This document shows positions 1-7,727 of a DNA stretch of 8,581 nt, one piece after another. The stretch comes from Eubacterium sp. (GTDB lineage: Bacteria; Bacillota; Clostridia; Oscillospirales; Acutalibacteraceae). The translations under genes and the position numbers were made by a program. How positions within the stretch are numbered: the stretch's first letter is position 1; each line of letters begins with the position of its first letter. The DNA lies in the NCBI GenBank assembly GCA_017543415.1, contig JAFYGD010000056.1, forward strand, positions 1 through 8,581, read 5' to 3'. The notes under the pieces were generated by a model. It was not told where the DNA came from. It saw nothing but the letters and a program-made list of their open reading frames with translations, and ran no database searches.

Positions 1-1445
1 ACAGCGAGGTTGTAGCCGCGCTTATTGATAACTATTATAGGGGTGACCCGAAGGCAGCTATAATTTGCGCCGTTAAGGAGCTTTCCGGTACCTTCGGACT
101 TGCGGTTATGTTTGACGATATTCCAAACGAGCTTTTTGCAGTTCGCAACGTATCTCCGATAATCTGCTGCAAAAATGAGGACGGCTGTTATATCGCTTCC
201 GATATTATGGCAATCGGCGAGTACAGCGAAGACTATTTCGTTCTTCCCGAATTTTCGGTTGCCCGTATTACAAAGGACAGTATTGAAATTACCGATTTCA
301 ACGGCAATTCCATTGAGCCTAAAATGCTCACGCTTGACTGGGATATTAAAAACAGCGGTAAAAAAGAATATCCTTTCTATATGGAAAAGGAAATAATGGA
401 GCAGCCCGAGGTTATTACAAAAACCATTGAAACACGTATTAAAGACGGCCTTCCTGACTTTTCCGGGGAAAAGGTTGACGATTCCATATTTACCGAATGT
501 GATAATATTACCGTTATTGCCTGCGGTACCGCAATGCACGCGGGCTTAATCGGTAAGCATATTATTGAAAAGAACTGCGGCGTTCCCGTAACCGTTAATA
601 TGGCGAGCGAGTATATGTATAACGACCCGATTATTAACGAAAAAACGCTTGTTATCTGCGTTTCACAGAGCGGTGAAACAATCGACACCCTTGAAGCGCT
701 CAAATATGCGCGCCGCCGCGGCGCACGCTCGCTTTCAATCGTAAACGTAAAGGGCTCAACCATAGCGCGCGAAAGTGAAAACGTAATCTATACCAACGCG
801 GGTCCAGAAATCGCAGTTGCTTCAACCAAGGCGTATACAACCCAGGTTGCGGTTTTCTATCTCATCTGCGCAAAAATGGCTTACCTTCGCGGAAAGCTCA
901 GCGAAACCGAAACCGCTGCGTTTATGGCAGAGCTTCAGAAAATTCCCGCCGCCGTTCAGTCTGTGCTTGACAGACGCGACGAGGTGCATCACCTTTCAAA
1001 CACTCTCCTTACAGCAGAGCATACCTTTATGATAGGCAGGGGACTTGATTATCCTACCCTTCTTGAAGCGTCGCTCAAGCTTAAGGAAATATCCTATATT
1101 CATTCCGAGGCTTTCGCTTCGGGCGAGCTTAAACACGGAACAATCGCGCTTATTACGGACCAGACTCCCGTTATTGCTCTTTTAACCCAGGAAAAGCTTA
1201 TGAGCAAACAGGTGTCAAATATCCGTGAGGTGCAGTCCCGCGGAGCAAATGTTATTACTATAATCAGAAAGTCATTAAGGAACAAGGACGTTGAATGTTC
1301 CTTTGAGCTTCCCGACCTTGAGGATGATTTTATGGCAATTCCCGCAGTTGCGGCAATGCAGCTTCTTGCCTACTACGTATCCTCCGATAAGGGACTTGAT
1401 GTTGATAAACCGCGTAACCTTGCAAAGGTAGTTACTGTAGAATAA
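1..1445 (+). CDS. glmS: Glutamine--fructose-6-phosphate aminotransferase (isomerizing), 5'-truncated by window edge
   Basis: GlmS makes glucosamine-6-phosphate from fructose-6-phosphate and glutamine in the cytoplasm, the first step towards UDP-GlcNAc and peptidoglycan. The reading frame is open from base 3, with no start in the window; about 480 residues are visible, so roughly the first 120-130 of a ~600-residue protein, including the N-terminal catalytic Cys, lie upstream. The beginning (SEVVAALIDNYY...LSGTFGLAVMF) is the end of the glutaminase domain. Two SIS sugar-isomerase domains follow: the first carries CVSQSGETIDT (about 657-690), the second GRGLDYPTLLEASLKLKE. The isomerase Glu (KEIS, codon 1086-1088) and His (ELKHG, codon 1134-1136) match E. 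coli E488 and H504, and the C-terminus DVDKPRNLAKVVTVE matches the family end, including the K603 equivalent. The ATG at 108 is an internal Met, not the start. A glmS ribozyme, common upstream in Gram-positives, would lie outside the window. Confidence 0.97.
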   Translation, partial: SEVVAALIDNYYRGDPKAAIICAVKELSGTFGLAVMFDDIPNELFAVRNVSPIICCKNEDGCYIASDIMAIGEYSEDYFVLPEFSVARITKDSIEITDFNGNSIEPKMLTLDWDIKNSGKKEYPFYMEKEIMEQPEVITKTIETRIKDGLPDFSGEKVDDSIFTECDNITVIACGTAMHAGLIGKHIIEKNCGVPVTVNMASEYMYNDPIINEKTLVICVSQSGETIDTLEALKYARRRGARSLSIVNVKGSTIARESENVIYTNAGPEIAVASTKAYTTQVAVFYLICAKMAYLRGKLSETETAAFMAELQKIPAAVQSVLDRRDEVHHLSNTLLTAEHTFMIGRGLDYPTLLEASLKLKEISYIHSEAFASGELKHGTIALITDQTPVIALLTQEKLMSKQVSNIREVQSRGANVITIIRKSLRNKDVECSFELPDLEDDFMAIPAVAAMQLLAYYVSSDKGLDVDKPRNLAKVVTVE

Positions 1446-1450
1446 ACAAT

Positions 1451-1482
1451 AAGGGCAGCCCGTCTGCCCTTTTAGTATTTGT
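1451..1482 (+). terminator. Rho-independent terminator after glmS
   Basis: An 8-bp stem AAGGGCAG (1451-1458) pairs with CTGCCCTT (1464-1471) around the loop CCCGT, six bases after the glmS stop. The tail TTAGTATTTGT is U-rich but interrupted, so termination may be partial and some glmS transcripts could read into the arabinofuranosidase gene, for which I see no clear separate promoter. Confidence 0.75.
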
Positions 1483-1494
1483 ATAAAGGATTAA

Positions 1495-2988
<1,494 letters not shown>

Positions 2989-3001
2989 TTTAAAAAATCG
3001 C

Positions 3002-3030
3002 TTGACACGTTTTTGCTTTTGTGCTACAAT
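3002..3030 (+). promoter_or_regulatory. Sigma-A-type promoter for the T-box/trpB transcript
   Basis: TTGACA (3002-3007) and TACAAT (3025-3030) are separated by exactly 17 bases: a perfect -35 and a -10 with one mismatch to TATAAT. Transcription should begin near 3037, just ahead of the 5' strand of T-box stem I, which independently supports the call. The -35 starts only 13 bases after the arabinofuranosidase stop codon. Confidence 0.88.
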
Positions 3031-3036
3031 TCACTA

Positions 3037-3303
3037 AACCGATGAAAAAGGGTAAGTAAGCTTTTTAAGTGCTTGCAAAGAGAGCTGCCGGCGGTGGGAT
3101 GGCAGTGAGGTACACTAAGCTGAATGGACTTTTGAGGGCGAGCTGAAAGCTGAGGCGAGTATGCAAGACGGAGTAGGCGCTTCGTAAACAAAGTCAGCGT
3201 ATGACAGTACGCGTGGAGTGAGTGCAATGCACTAAGCAGGGTGGCACCGCAGGAAGAATTTTATTCCTGTCCCGGCATTTGGTTGGGACAGGATTTTTGT
3301 TTT
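3037..3303 (+). promoter_or_regulatory. T-box leader (tRNA-sensing riboswitch), predicted tRNA-Trp specific
   Basis: Stem I can be drawn by eye: AAAAG 3046-3050 pairs with CTTTT 3129-3133; the internal specifier loop holds TGAATGGA on its 3' side; GCTT 3060-3063 pairs with AAGC 3117-3120 and AGTG 3068-3071 with CACT 3113-3116. Above lie an AGAGA motif (3079-3083) and an apical hairpin CTGCC 3085-3089 / GGCAG 3101-3105. The specifier is UGG at 3125-3127, reading tRNA-Trp (CCA anticodon). Further hairpins are GCGTA/TACGC (3197-3212) and a stem III-like AGTGC/GCACT (3221-3233). The T-box sequence is at 3235-3250 (AGCAGGGTGGCACCGC). Its bulge UGGC (3242-3245) would pair with the tRNA 3' end GCCA, and G73 is the usual bacterial tRNA-Trp discriminator base. 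In the antiterminator GGG (3239-3241) and GCAGG (3249-3253) pair with CCTGT+CCC (3266-3273), which are also needed for the terminator, so the two folds exclude each other. Uncharged tRNA-Trp should allow read-through into the downstream gene. Confidence 0.95.
3265..3303 (+). terminator. T-box conditional terminator hairpin
   Basis: TCCTGTCCC (3265-3273) pairs with GGGACAGGA (3285-3293) around an 11-base loop, followed by the T-rich tract TTTTTGTTTT. Its 5' arm overlaps the 3' arm of the T-box antiterminator, as a regulated attenuator requires. It may also stop any read-through from the arabinofuranosidase gene. Confidence 0.93.
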
Positions 3304-3336
3304 GTCCCAAGGGAAAAACTCACAGAAATATTTTTT

Positions 3337-3343
3337 AAGGAGG
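3337..3343 (+). promoter_or_regulatory. Ribosome binding site fixing the trpB start
   Basis: AAGGAGG is an almost perfect anti-Shine-Dalgarno match eight bases before ATG 3352. It decides the start: the frame stays open upstream to a GTG at 3241, but that codon lies inside the T-box sequence and the intervening codons cover the terminator hairpin. Confidence 0.93.
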
Positions 3344-3351
3344 ACAAAAAG

Positions 3352-4725
3352 ATGAGTGAAAACAAGATTCCCTACAAAATCTATTTAGAAGAAGACGAGA
3401 TGCCGAGAGCATGGTACAACGTGCGTGCTGATATGAAGAATAAGCCCGCACCGCTGCTCAATCCCGGAACACATCAGCCGATGACGGCAGAAGAGCTCGG
3501 CGGAGTATTCTGTGCAGACCTTGTTGCACAGGAGCTTGACAACGACAACGCTTATATCGAAATCCCGCAGGAAATCCGCGATTTCTATAAGATGTACCGT
3601 CCGTCACCGCTCGTTCGTGCCTACTGTCTTGAAGAAAAGCTTCAGACTCCGGCAAAGATTTATTATAAATTTGAGGGTAACAACACTTCGGGTTCGCATA
3701 AGCTTAATTCAGCTATCGCACAGGCTTATTATGCTAAAAAGCAGGGTTTGAAGGGCGTTACAACCGAAACCGGCGCAGGCCAGTGGGGTACTGCTCTTTC
3801 AATGGCTTGCTCATATCTCGGACTTGACTGTAAGGTATTTATGGTTAAGGTTTCCTATGAGCAAAAGCCCTTCAGACGCGAGGTAATGAGAACCTACGGC
3901 GCGTCCGTAACTCCTTCGCCTTCAATGGATACCGAAATCGGCAAAAAAATCAACGCAGAGCATCCCGGTACTACGGGCTCGCTCGGCTGTGCTATTTCGG
4001 AAGCTGTTGAGGTTGCAGTTAAGAACCCGGGTTACAGATATGTGCTCGGCTCCGTTCTTAATCAGGTACTTCTTCATCAGTCCGTTATCGGTCTTGAAAC
4101 AAAGGCTGCGCTTGATAAGTACAATATCAAGCCGGATATGATTATCGGCTGCGCAGGCGGCGGCTCAAACCTCGGTGGTCTTATTTCTCCCTTTATGGGT
4201 GAAAAGCTTCGCGGTGAGGCTGATTATGACATCATCGCCGTTGAACCTTCTTCCTGCCCGAGCTTTACAAGGGGCGTTTACGCTTATGACTTTGCCGATA
4301 CAGGTATGGTTTGCCCGCTTGCAAAGATGTATACTCTCGGTTCTGACTTTATTCCGTCGGCTAACCACGCAGGCGGTCTCCGTTACCACGGTATGAGCCC
4401 CATTCTTTCACAGCTTTACGATGACGGTCTTATGAGGGCTGTATCCGTTGAGCAGACAAAGGTATTTGAGGCAGCAGAGCAGTTTGCAAGGGTAGAGGGT
4501 ATTCTTCCCGCACCGGAAAGCTCCCACGCAATCCGCGTTGCTATTGACGAAGCGCTCAAGTGCAAGGAAACAGGCGAAGAAAAGACTATCGTATTCGGTC
4601 TTACAGGTACGGGCTATTTTGATATGGTTGCTTACGAAAAATTCCACAACGGTGAAATGGACGATTATATTCCTACCGATGAAGAGCTTGCAAAATACAG
4701 AGCAAAGCTTCCTAAAGTAGACTAA
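3352..4725 (+). CDS. trpB: Tryptophan synthase beta chain, TrpB2-type PLP enzyme (stand-alone)
   Basis: TrpB condenses indole with L-serine to give tryptophan using PLP. This 457-residue protein is of the longer TrpB2 (TrpB-related) branch rather than the canonical ~400-residue TrpB1 found next to TrpA. Visible signs: the N-terminal extension with MPRAWYNVRADM (17-28), RPSPLVRA (83-90), GSHKLN with the predicted PLP lysine K117, TTETGAGQWG (137-146; canonical TrpB has GAGQHG), KVSYEQKPFRR (166-176), the phosphate-binding glycine loop GCAGGGSNLGG (266-276) and PAPESSHAI near the C-terminus. No trpA or other trp gene adjoins it; a terminator follows directly. TrpB2 enzymes often work without TrpA, using free indole, perhaps salvaged or from a TrpA coded elsewhere; a serine deaminase-like side activity has also been discussed for the group. 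The Trp-specific T-box argues strongly that its real role here is tryptophan supply. Start chosen from AAGGAGG at 3337. Confidence 0.93.
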   Translation: MSENKIPYKIYLEEDEMPRAWYNVRADMKNKPAPLLNPGTHQPMTAEELGGVFCADLVAQELDNDNAYIEIPQEIRDFYKMYRPSPLVRAYCLEEKLQTPAKIYYKFEGNNTSGSHKLNSAIAQAYYAKKQGLKGVTTETGAGQWGTALSMACSYLGLDCKVFMVKVSYEQKPFRREVMRTYGASVTPSPSMDTEIGKKINAEHPGTTGSLGCAISEAVEVAVKNPGYRYVLGSVLNQVLLHQSVIGLETKAALDKYNIKPDMIIGCAGGGSNLGGLISPFMGEKLRGEADYDIIAVEPSSCPSFTRGVYAYDFADTGMVCPLAKMYTLGSDFIPSANHAGGLRYHGMSPILSQLYDDGLMRAVSVEQTKVFEAAEQFARVEGILPAPESSHAIRVAIDEALKCKETGEEKTIVFGLTGTGYFDMVAYEKFHNGEMDDYIPTDEELAKYRAKLPKVD

Positions 4726-4738
4726 TAGAATAATAAAC

Positions 4739-4768
4739 GGAGGGCTTTTTTGCCCTCCTTTATTTTTT
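4739..4768 (+). terminator. Strong rho-independent terminator after trpB
   Basis: GGAGGGC (4739-4745) and GCCCTCC (4752-4758) form a 7-bp GC-rich stem around an all-T loop, followed by TTTATTTTTT. It closes the trpB transcript 13 bases after the stop. Confidence 0.93.
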
Positions 4769-4779
4769 ATATTCTTCTC

Positions 4780-4808
4780 TTGAAAATATATAAATGCGGT
4801 GTTATTAT
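4780..4808 (+). promoter_or_regulatory. Probable promoter of the peptidase-DUF2804-zinc ribbon operon
   Basis: TTGAAA (4780-4785) is followed after 17 bases by TATTAT (4803-4808). A better -10, TATAAT at 4806-4811, is present but would give a 20-base spacer. Either way transcription would begin at about 4815-4818, leaving a very short leader before the ATG at 4833. The region is AT-rich, so chance matches are possible. Confidence 0.55.
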
Positions 4809-4822
4809 AATAATAGCAAAGC

Positions 4823-4828
4823 AGGTGA
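4823..4828 (+). promoter_or_regulatory. Ribosome binding site fixing the peptidase start
   Basis: AGGTGA lies four bases before ATG 4833. An in-frame upstream ATG at 4794 has no ribosome binding site, lies within the predicted promoter and would add a 13-residue extension unlike M20 family N-termini, so 4833 is preferred. Confidence 0.8.
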
Positions 4829-4832
4829 TAAT

Positions 4833-5942
4833 ATGGTTAATCAAAAAAGAATTCTTGAAAACTTCAAAGCCCTTGTTTCGCTTGACAGTCCGTCCTTTGA
4901 CGAACGTCTTGTGTGCGAGTGGCTTAAAAGCTATCTTAAATCAATCGGCATTGAAGCCAAAGAGGATAATGCGGGCGCGCTCATAGGCGGAACAACGGGT
5001 AACCTTTACGCCTATGTTGACGGCAGCGTTGACGCGCCTCCCGTAATGTTTTCTTCTCATATGGATACGGTAGAACCCTCAAAGGGCAAAACCGCCGTTT
5101 TCCACGAGGACGGAAGAATTACCTCAGACGGTACAACGGTTCTCGGCTCCGATGACCTTGCGGGCGTTGTTGCAATCCTTGAGGGACTGACTCAGCTTAA
5201 GGAAAACGGTATTCCTCACCGTCCTATTGAAATCCTTTTCACAGTTTGTGAGGAAACTCACGGGGGCGGCGCAAGCGCATTTGATTACTCTAAAATCAAA
5301 TCAAAGGAAGCCTATGTTTTTGATATGGACGGCGCGCCGGGCAGCGCTGCCTCGTCAGCACCGTCAATCTTAACCTATACCGTTAAGTTCCTCGGAAAAT
5401 CAGCCCACGCCGGCTTTGAAGCTGAAAAGGGTATTCACGCAATTAAAGCAGCTGCAAAAGCGGTATCCCTGATACCCTGCGGTAATATTGAAAAGGGCGT
5501 TACCGCCAATGTAGGCGTTATCAAGGGCGGCAAGGCAACAAATATTGTCCCCGATTACTGTGAGATTACCGGTGAAATCAGAAGCTTTGACCCTGCAAAG
5601 GTTGAAGAAAAAATCAGCGAGGTGCTTTCAATCTGTAAAGCCTGCGCAAAGGAAATCGGCGCACAAATTGAGGAAAGGCACAGCGTTGAAGTAAAGGCGT
5701 TTTCAACCAAAGACGATACGGAATGTGTAAAGCGTTTTAAAAAGGTTTGCGCTGATATGGGGCTTTCGGGTGAAACCTATCCCACCTTTGGCGGCTCGGA
5801 CGCCAACACCTATGCGCAGTACGGCGTTGAAGGTATCGTCTGTGCAACGGGTATGAATAACTGCCACGCCTGTAATGAGTATACAACGGTTGACGAGCTT
5901 ACTCTCGCAGCAGAGCTTGCTCTTAACCTTATGAAAGAGTAA
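4833..5942 (+). CDS. M20-family zinc metallopeptidase, PepT-like
   Basis: A cytoplasmic di-zinc aminopeptidase-type enzyme, most like the PepT-like group of family M20, which is predicted to cleave small peptides; the substrate is not known. The 369 residues fit the group (about 370). Metal-site motifs appear in order: SSHMDTV with His76 and the nearby Asp78, LGSDDLAG with the bridging Asp107, CEETHGG with catalytic Glu140 and metal Glu141, FDMDG with the likely ligand Asp166, and a C-terminal His345 in NNCHACNEY. The small dimerisation/lid domain is inserted from about 178 to 290 and includes GKSAHAGF and a NVGVIKGGKATNIVPD block typical of M20. All expected ligands are present, so the enzyme should be active. 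First gene of a likely three-gene unit; the next start is 17 bp downstream. It could be a di- or tripeptidase; true PepT tripeptidases are longer (~408 residues). Confidence 0.92.
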   Translation: MVNQKRILENFKALVSLDSPSFDERLVCEWLKSYLKSIGIEAKEDNAGALIGGTTGNLYAYVDGSVDAPPVMFSSHMDTVEPSKGKTAVFHEDGRITSDGTTVLGSDDLAGVVAILEGLTQLKENGIPHRPIEILFTVCEETHGGGASAFDYSKIKSKEAYVFDMDGAPGSAASSAPSILTYTVKFLGKSAHAGFEAEKGIHAIKAAAKAVSLIPCGNIEKGVTANVGVIKGGKATNIVPDYCEITGEIRSFDPAKVEEKISEVLSICKACAKEIGAQIEERHSVEVKAFSTKDDTECVKRFKKVCADMGLSGETYPTFGGSDANTYAQYGVEGIVCATGMNNCHACNEYTTVDELTLAAELALNLMKE

Positions 5943-5959
5943 AGAAAGGAAGTACAACT

Positions 5960-6982
5960 ATGCGTTCACATGAAGTAACAGAAGTTCATAAGCTCCTTGA
6001 AAACGGCAAGCTCGTTGAACCGGGCTGGAGCAGAAAAATGGTTCAGATTTATGACCGTAACGATATCAAAAAGCGTAAAACCCGTATAAAGGAATGGGAT
6101 TACTACTATGTAATGTCCAACGAGCATAAATTTGCAATCTGTATGACCGTGTCCGACCTCGGCTATATCGGTATGAACAGCGTAAGCTTTATCAATCTTG
6201 ATAACGCTACCGAGCATACGGATTCAATTATTATTCCTTTCCCCATGGGCAAATTTCATATGCCTTCTTCAACAAAAGAGGGCGACGTAAAATTCAAGAA
6301 TAAAAAGCTTGCAATTGAATTCCTTCATACCGAAAAGGGAAGACTGCTCCGTATGGAATATCCCTCCTTTGACGGCGGCAAGGGCATCCGCGCGAATATC
6401 CTTCTTTTCGATGAACCCGAAGAAAGCATGGTAATTGCAACCCCGTGGGACGAGGATGAACACGCTTTTTATTACAATCAGAAAATCAATCCAATGCGCG
6501 CTTCGGGCAAGGTTGAATATGACGGCAAGCTCTATGAGCTCAATCCGCAGACCGATTTCGGCGGACTTGACTGGGGACGCGGTGTATGGACCTATGATAA
6601 TTACTGGTACTGGGGCAGCGGTGCAGGTCAGGTAGACGGCGTTCCGTTCGGCTTCAATATCGGCTACGGCTTCGGCAATACAAGCGCCGCAAGCGAAAAC
6701 ACTATTTTCTATAACGGTAAAACCCATAAGTTTGACGACGTTAAATTCAATATAAGCGCAAATTATACCGACCCCTGGACCTTCACCTCCAGTGACGGAC
6801 GTTTTGAAATGGATTTCGTTCCGATTATAGACCGTGCGGCAAAAATTGACCTTAAGGCAATTGTTACCGACCAGCATCAGGTATTCGGTAAAATGAGCGG
6901 TACCGCCATTCTTGACGACGGAACCAAAATTGAAATTAAAGACTTCCTCTGCTTTGCCGAGGAGGTACACAATAAGTATTAA
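5960..6982 (+). CDS. DUF2804 family protein of unknown function
   Basis: A 340-residue soluble protein that I recognise as DUF2804 from its core block GGLDWGRGVWTYDNYWYWGSG (201-221): Asp204, Trp205, Arg207, Trp210, Trp216 and Trp218 are the kind of residues the family keeps. A second aromatic/glycine-rich stretch, FGFNIGYGFGN (230-240), follows. There is no signal peptide or membrane helix. Short alternating strands and many aromatic residues suggest an all-beta fold, with the Trp/Asp-rich block perhaps lining a pocket, but this is inference; no enzymatic role is established to my knowledge. The start has AAAGGA at 5945-5950, nine bases before the ATG. It sits 17 bp after the peptidase and 12 bp before the next gene, so co-transcription is very likely. 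A long antisense frame opposite this gene is a shadow of its codon use. Confidence 0.85.
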   Translation: MRSHEVTEVHKLLENGKLVEPGWSRKMVQIYDRNDIKKRKTRIKEWDYYYVMSNEHKFAICMTVSDLGYIGMNSVSFINLDNATEHTDSIIIPFPMGKFHMPSSTKEGDVKFKNKKLAIEFLHTEKGRLLRMEYPSFDGGKGIRANILLFDEPEESMVIATPWDEDEHAFYYNQKINPMRASGKVEYDGKLYELNPQTDFGGLDWGRGVWTYDNYWYWGSGAGQVDGVPFGFNIGYGFGNTSAASENTIFYNGKTHKFDDVKFNISANYTDPWTFTSSDGRFEMDFVPIIDRAAKIDLKAIVTDQHQVFGKMSGTAILDDGTKIEIKDFLCFAEEVHNKY

Positions 6983-6994
6983 TCGGGGTGAACT

Positions 6995-7675
6995 ATGTAT
7001 AAGTATAATTTAAGCGGCGCAGACGCAGCGCTTGTAGGTAAAATTCTGTTGTTTTCTCTTGTCTGCATCGTTGCTTCGCTCGCCGTAAGGCTGCTGTTTG
7101 CGCTGGCGGTCAATCACGATGCAAAGGCAATCGGAGTTAAAAACAAAACGCTTTGGAGCGTTCTTGAGTTCTTCTTCCCGCTGATTATAGGTGTTATTTA
7201 TCTTTGCGTTAGGAATTCTCTTGAAAAAACCGTTCCGCGTTACTGTACCTCCTGCGGCGCAGCAATGCCTCCTAATACAAAGGCGTGCTATAACTGCGGC
7301 AGTACAATGCTTCTTGATGTCAACATCACGGGCGCGGAGCAGGAAAAGAAATCGCGTAAAAACTGCATTATTGCAGGCGTGGTTATTTATGTTGTTTTAT
7401 TCATCGGCTCCCAGATTTTCGGCATAAGCCTTGTAACCGATATAATAAGACAGTATGATAAGTCCCGTGATTTCGGCAGTTACGAGGATTACTTTGAAGA
7501 TTACTTTGAAGATTTCGGCAAATATTTTGAGCAGTACGGTCAGGAGGAAAACCCTGCTGACGATAACAGCGAATTCTTTGACGATTTCAACGATTTCGGC
7601 GAAGGGGAAGAGGATGAAGAGCCTACTCTTCCCGATAATGACCCCTTCGGCTTCTTTGACAATAACGGCAACTGA
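6995..7675 (+). CDS. Membrane protein with cytoplasmic-type zinc ribbon and acidic aromatic C-terminal tail
   Basis: I do not recognise a named family. The 226-residue protein has three predicted membrane helices (about 14-38, 54-72 and 123-147). Between helices two and three lies a short zinc ribbon with CTSCG and CYNCG: Cys84, Cys87, Cys98 and Cys101. The last 70 residues are strongly acidic and aromatic with tandem DYFE units, ending in a stretch rich in D, E, F, N and G, probably disordered. Basic residues around the ribbon (R73, K78, R82, K118-K122) favour that loop being cytoplasmic; the tail would then be outside, but loop 1 is also basic, so topology is unsure. The start has GGGGTGA at 6985-6991, three bases before ATG. 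It is last in the peptidase-DUF2804 unit and is followed by a terminator. Zinc-ribbon membrane proteins of this build are common in Clostridia and usually uncharacterised; a scaffold or sensor role is only a guess. Confidence 0.85.
   Translation: MYKYNLSGADAALVGKILLFSLVCIVASLAVRLLFALAVNHDAKAIGVKNKTLWSVLEFFFPLIIGVIYLCVRNSLEKTVPRYCTSCGAAMPPNTKACYNCGSTMLLDVNITGAEQEKKSRKNCIIAGVVIYVVLFIGSQIFGISLVTDIIRQYDKSRDFGSYEDYFEDYFEDFGKYFEQYGQEENPADDNSEFFDDFNDFGEGEEDEEPTLPDNDPFGFFDNNGN
7487..7510 (+). repeat. Tandem 12-bp repeat coding DYFE-DYFE
   Basis: GATTACTTTGAA occurs twice in perfect tandem (7487-7498, 7499-7510), followed by degenerate units (GATTTCGGC at 7511, again GATTTC at 7583 onwards). The copies are in frame and each adds Asp-Tyr-Phe-Glu to the acidic tail of the zinc-ribbon membrane protein. 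Confidence 0.9.
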
Positions 7676-7685
7676 TATTATTTCA

Positions 7686-7714
7686 GGGAGGGCGTATGTG
7701 CCCTCCCGTTTTTT
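7686..7714 (+). terminator. Strong rho-independent terminator closing the three-gene unit
   Basis: GGGAGGGC (7686-7693) and GCCCTCCC (7700-7707) form a perfect 8-bp stem with loop GTATGT, then G and six T. It starts ten bases after the stop of the zinc-ribbon gene. Confidence 0.95.
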
Positions 7715-7727
7715 ATACATTATATAA

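Noticed and set aside
108..110. ATG at 108 as the start of glmS
   Set aside because: The frame is open to the window edge and the upstream residues continue the conserved glutaminase domain, so this Met is internal.
377..763. 128-codon - strand open frame within glmS
   Set aside because: Fully covered by the conserved SIS domain of glmS; no family resemblance, so a shadow frame.
2989..3351. Small protein genes in the long intergenic region, including a 67-codon - strand frame
   Set aside because: The region is fully explained by the promoter and T-box leader; the frames follow RNA structure and have no ribosome binding site.
4794..4796. ATG at 4794 as the peptidase start
   Set aside because: No ribosome binding site, inside the predicted promoter and upstream of its likely transcription start; ATG 4833 has AGGTGA in front.
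4769..4832. Riboswitch or attenuator ahead of the peptidase gene
   Set aside because: Only 64 bases lie between the terminator and the start, mostly AT-rich promoter, with no stable hairpin seen.
6269..6970. 233-codon open frame on the - strand opposite the DUF2804 gene
   Set aside because: It lies wholly within a well-supported + strand gene, has no ribosome binding site or recognisable domain, and such mirror frames arise from the codon bias of the real gene.
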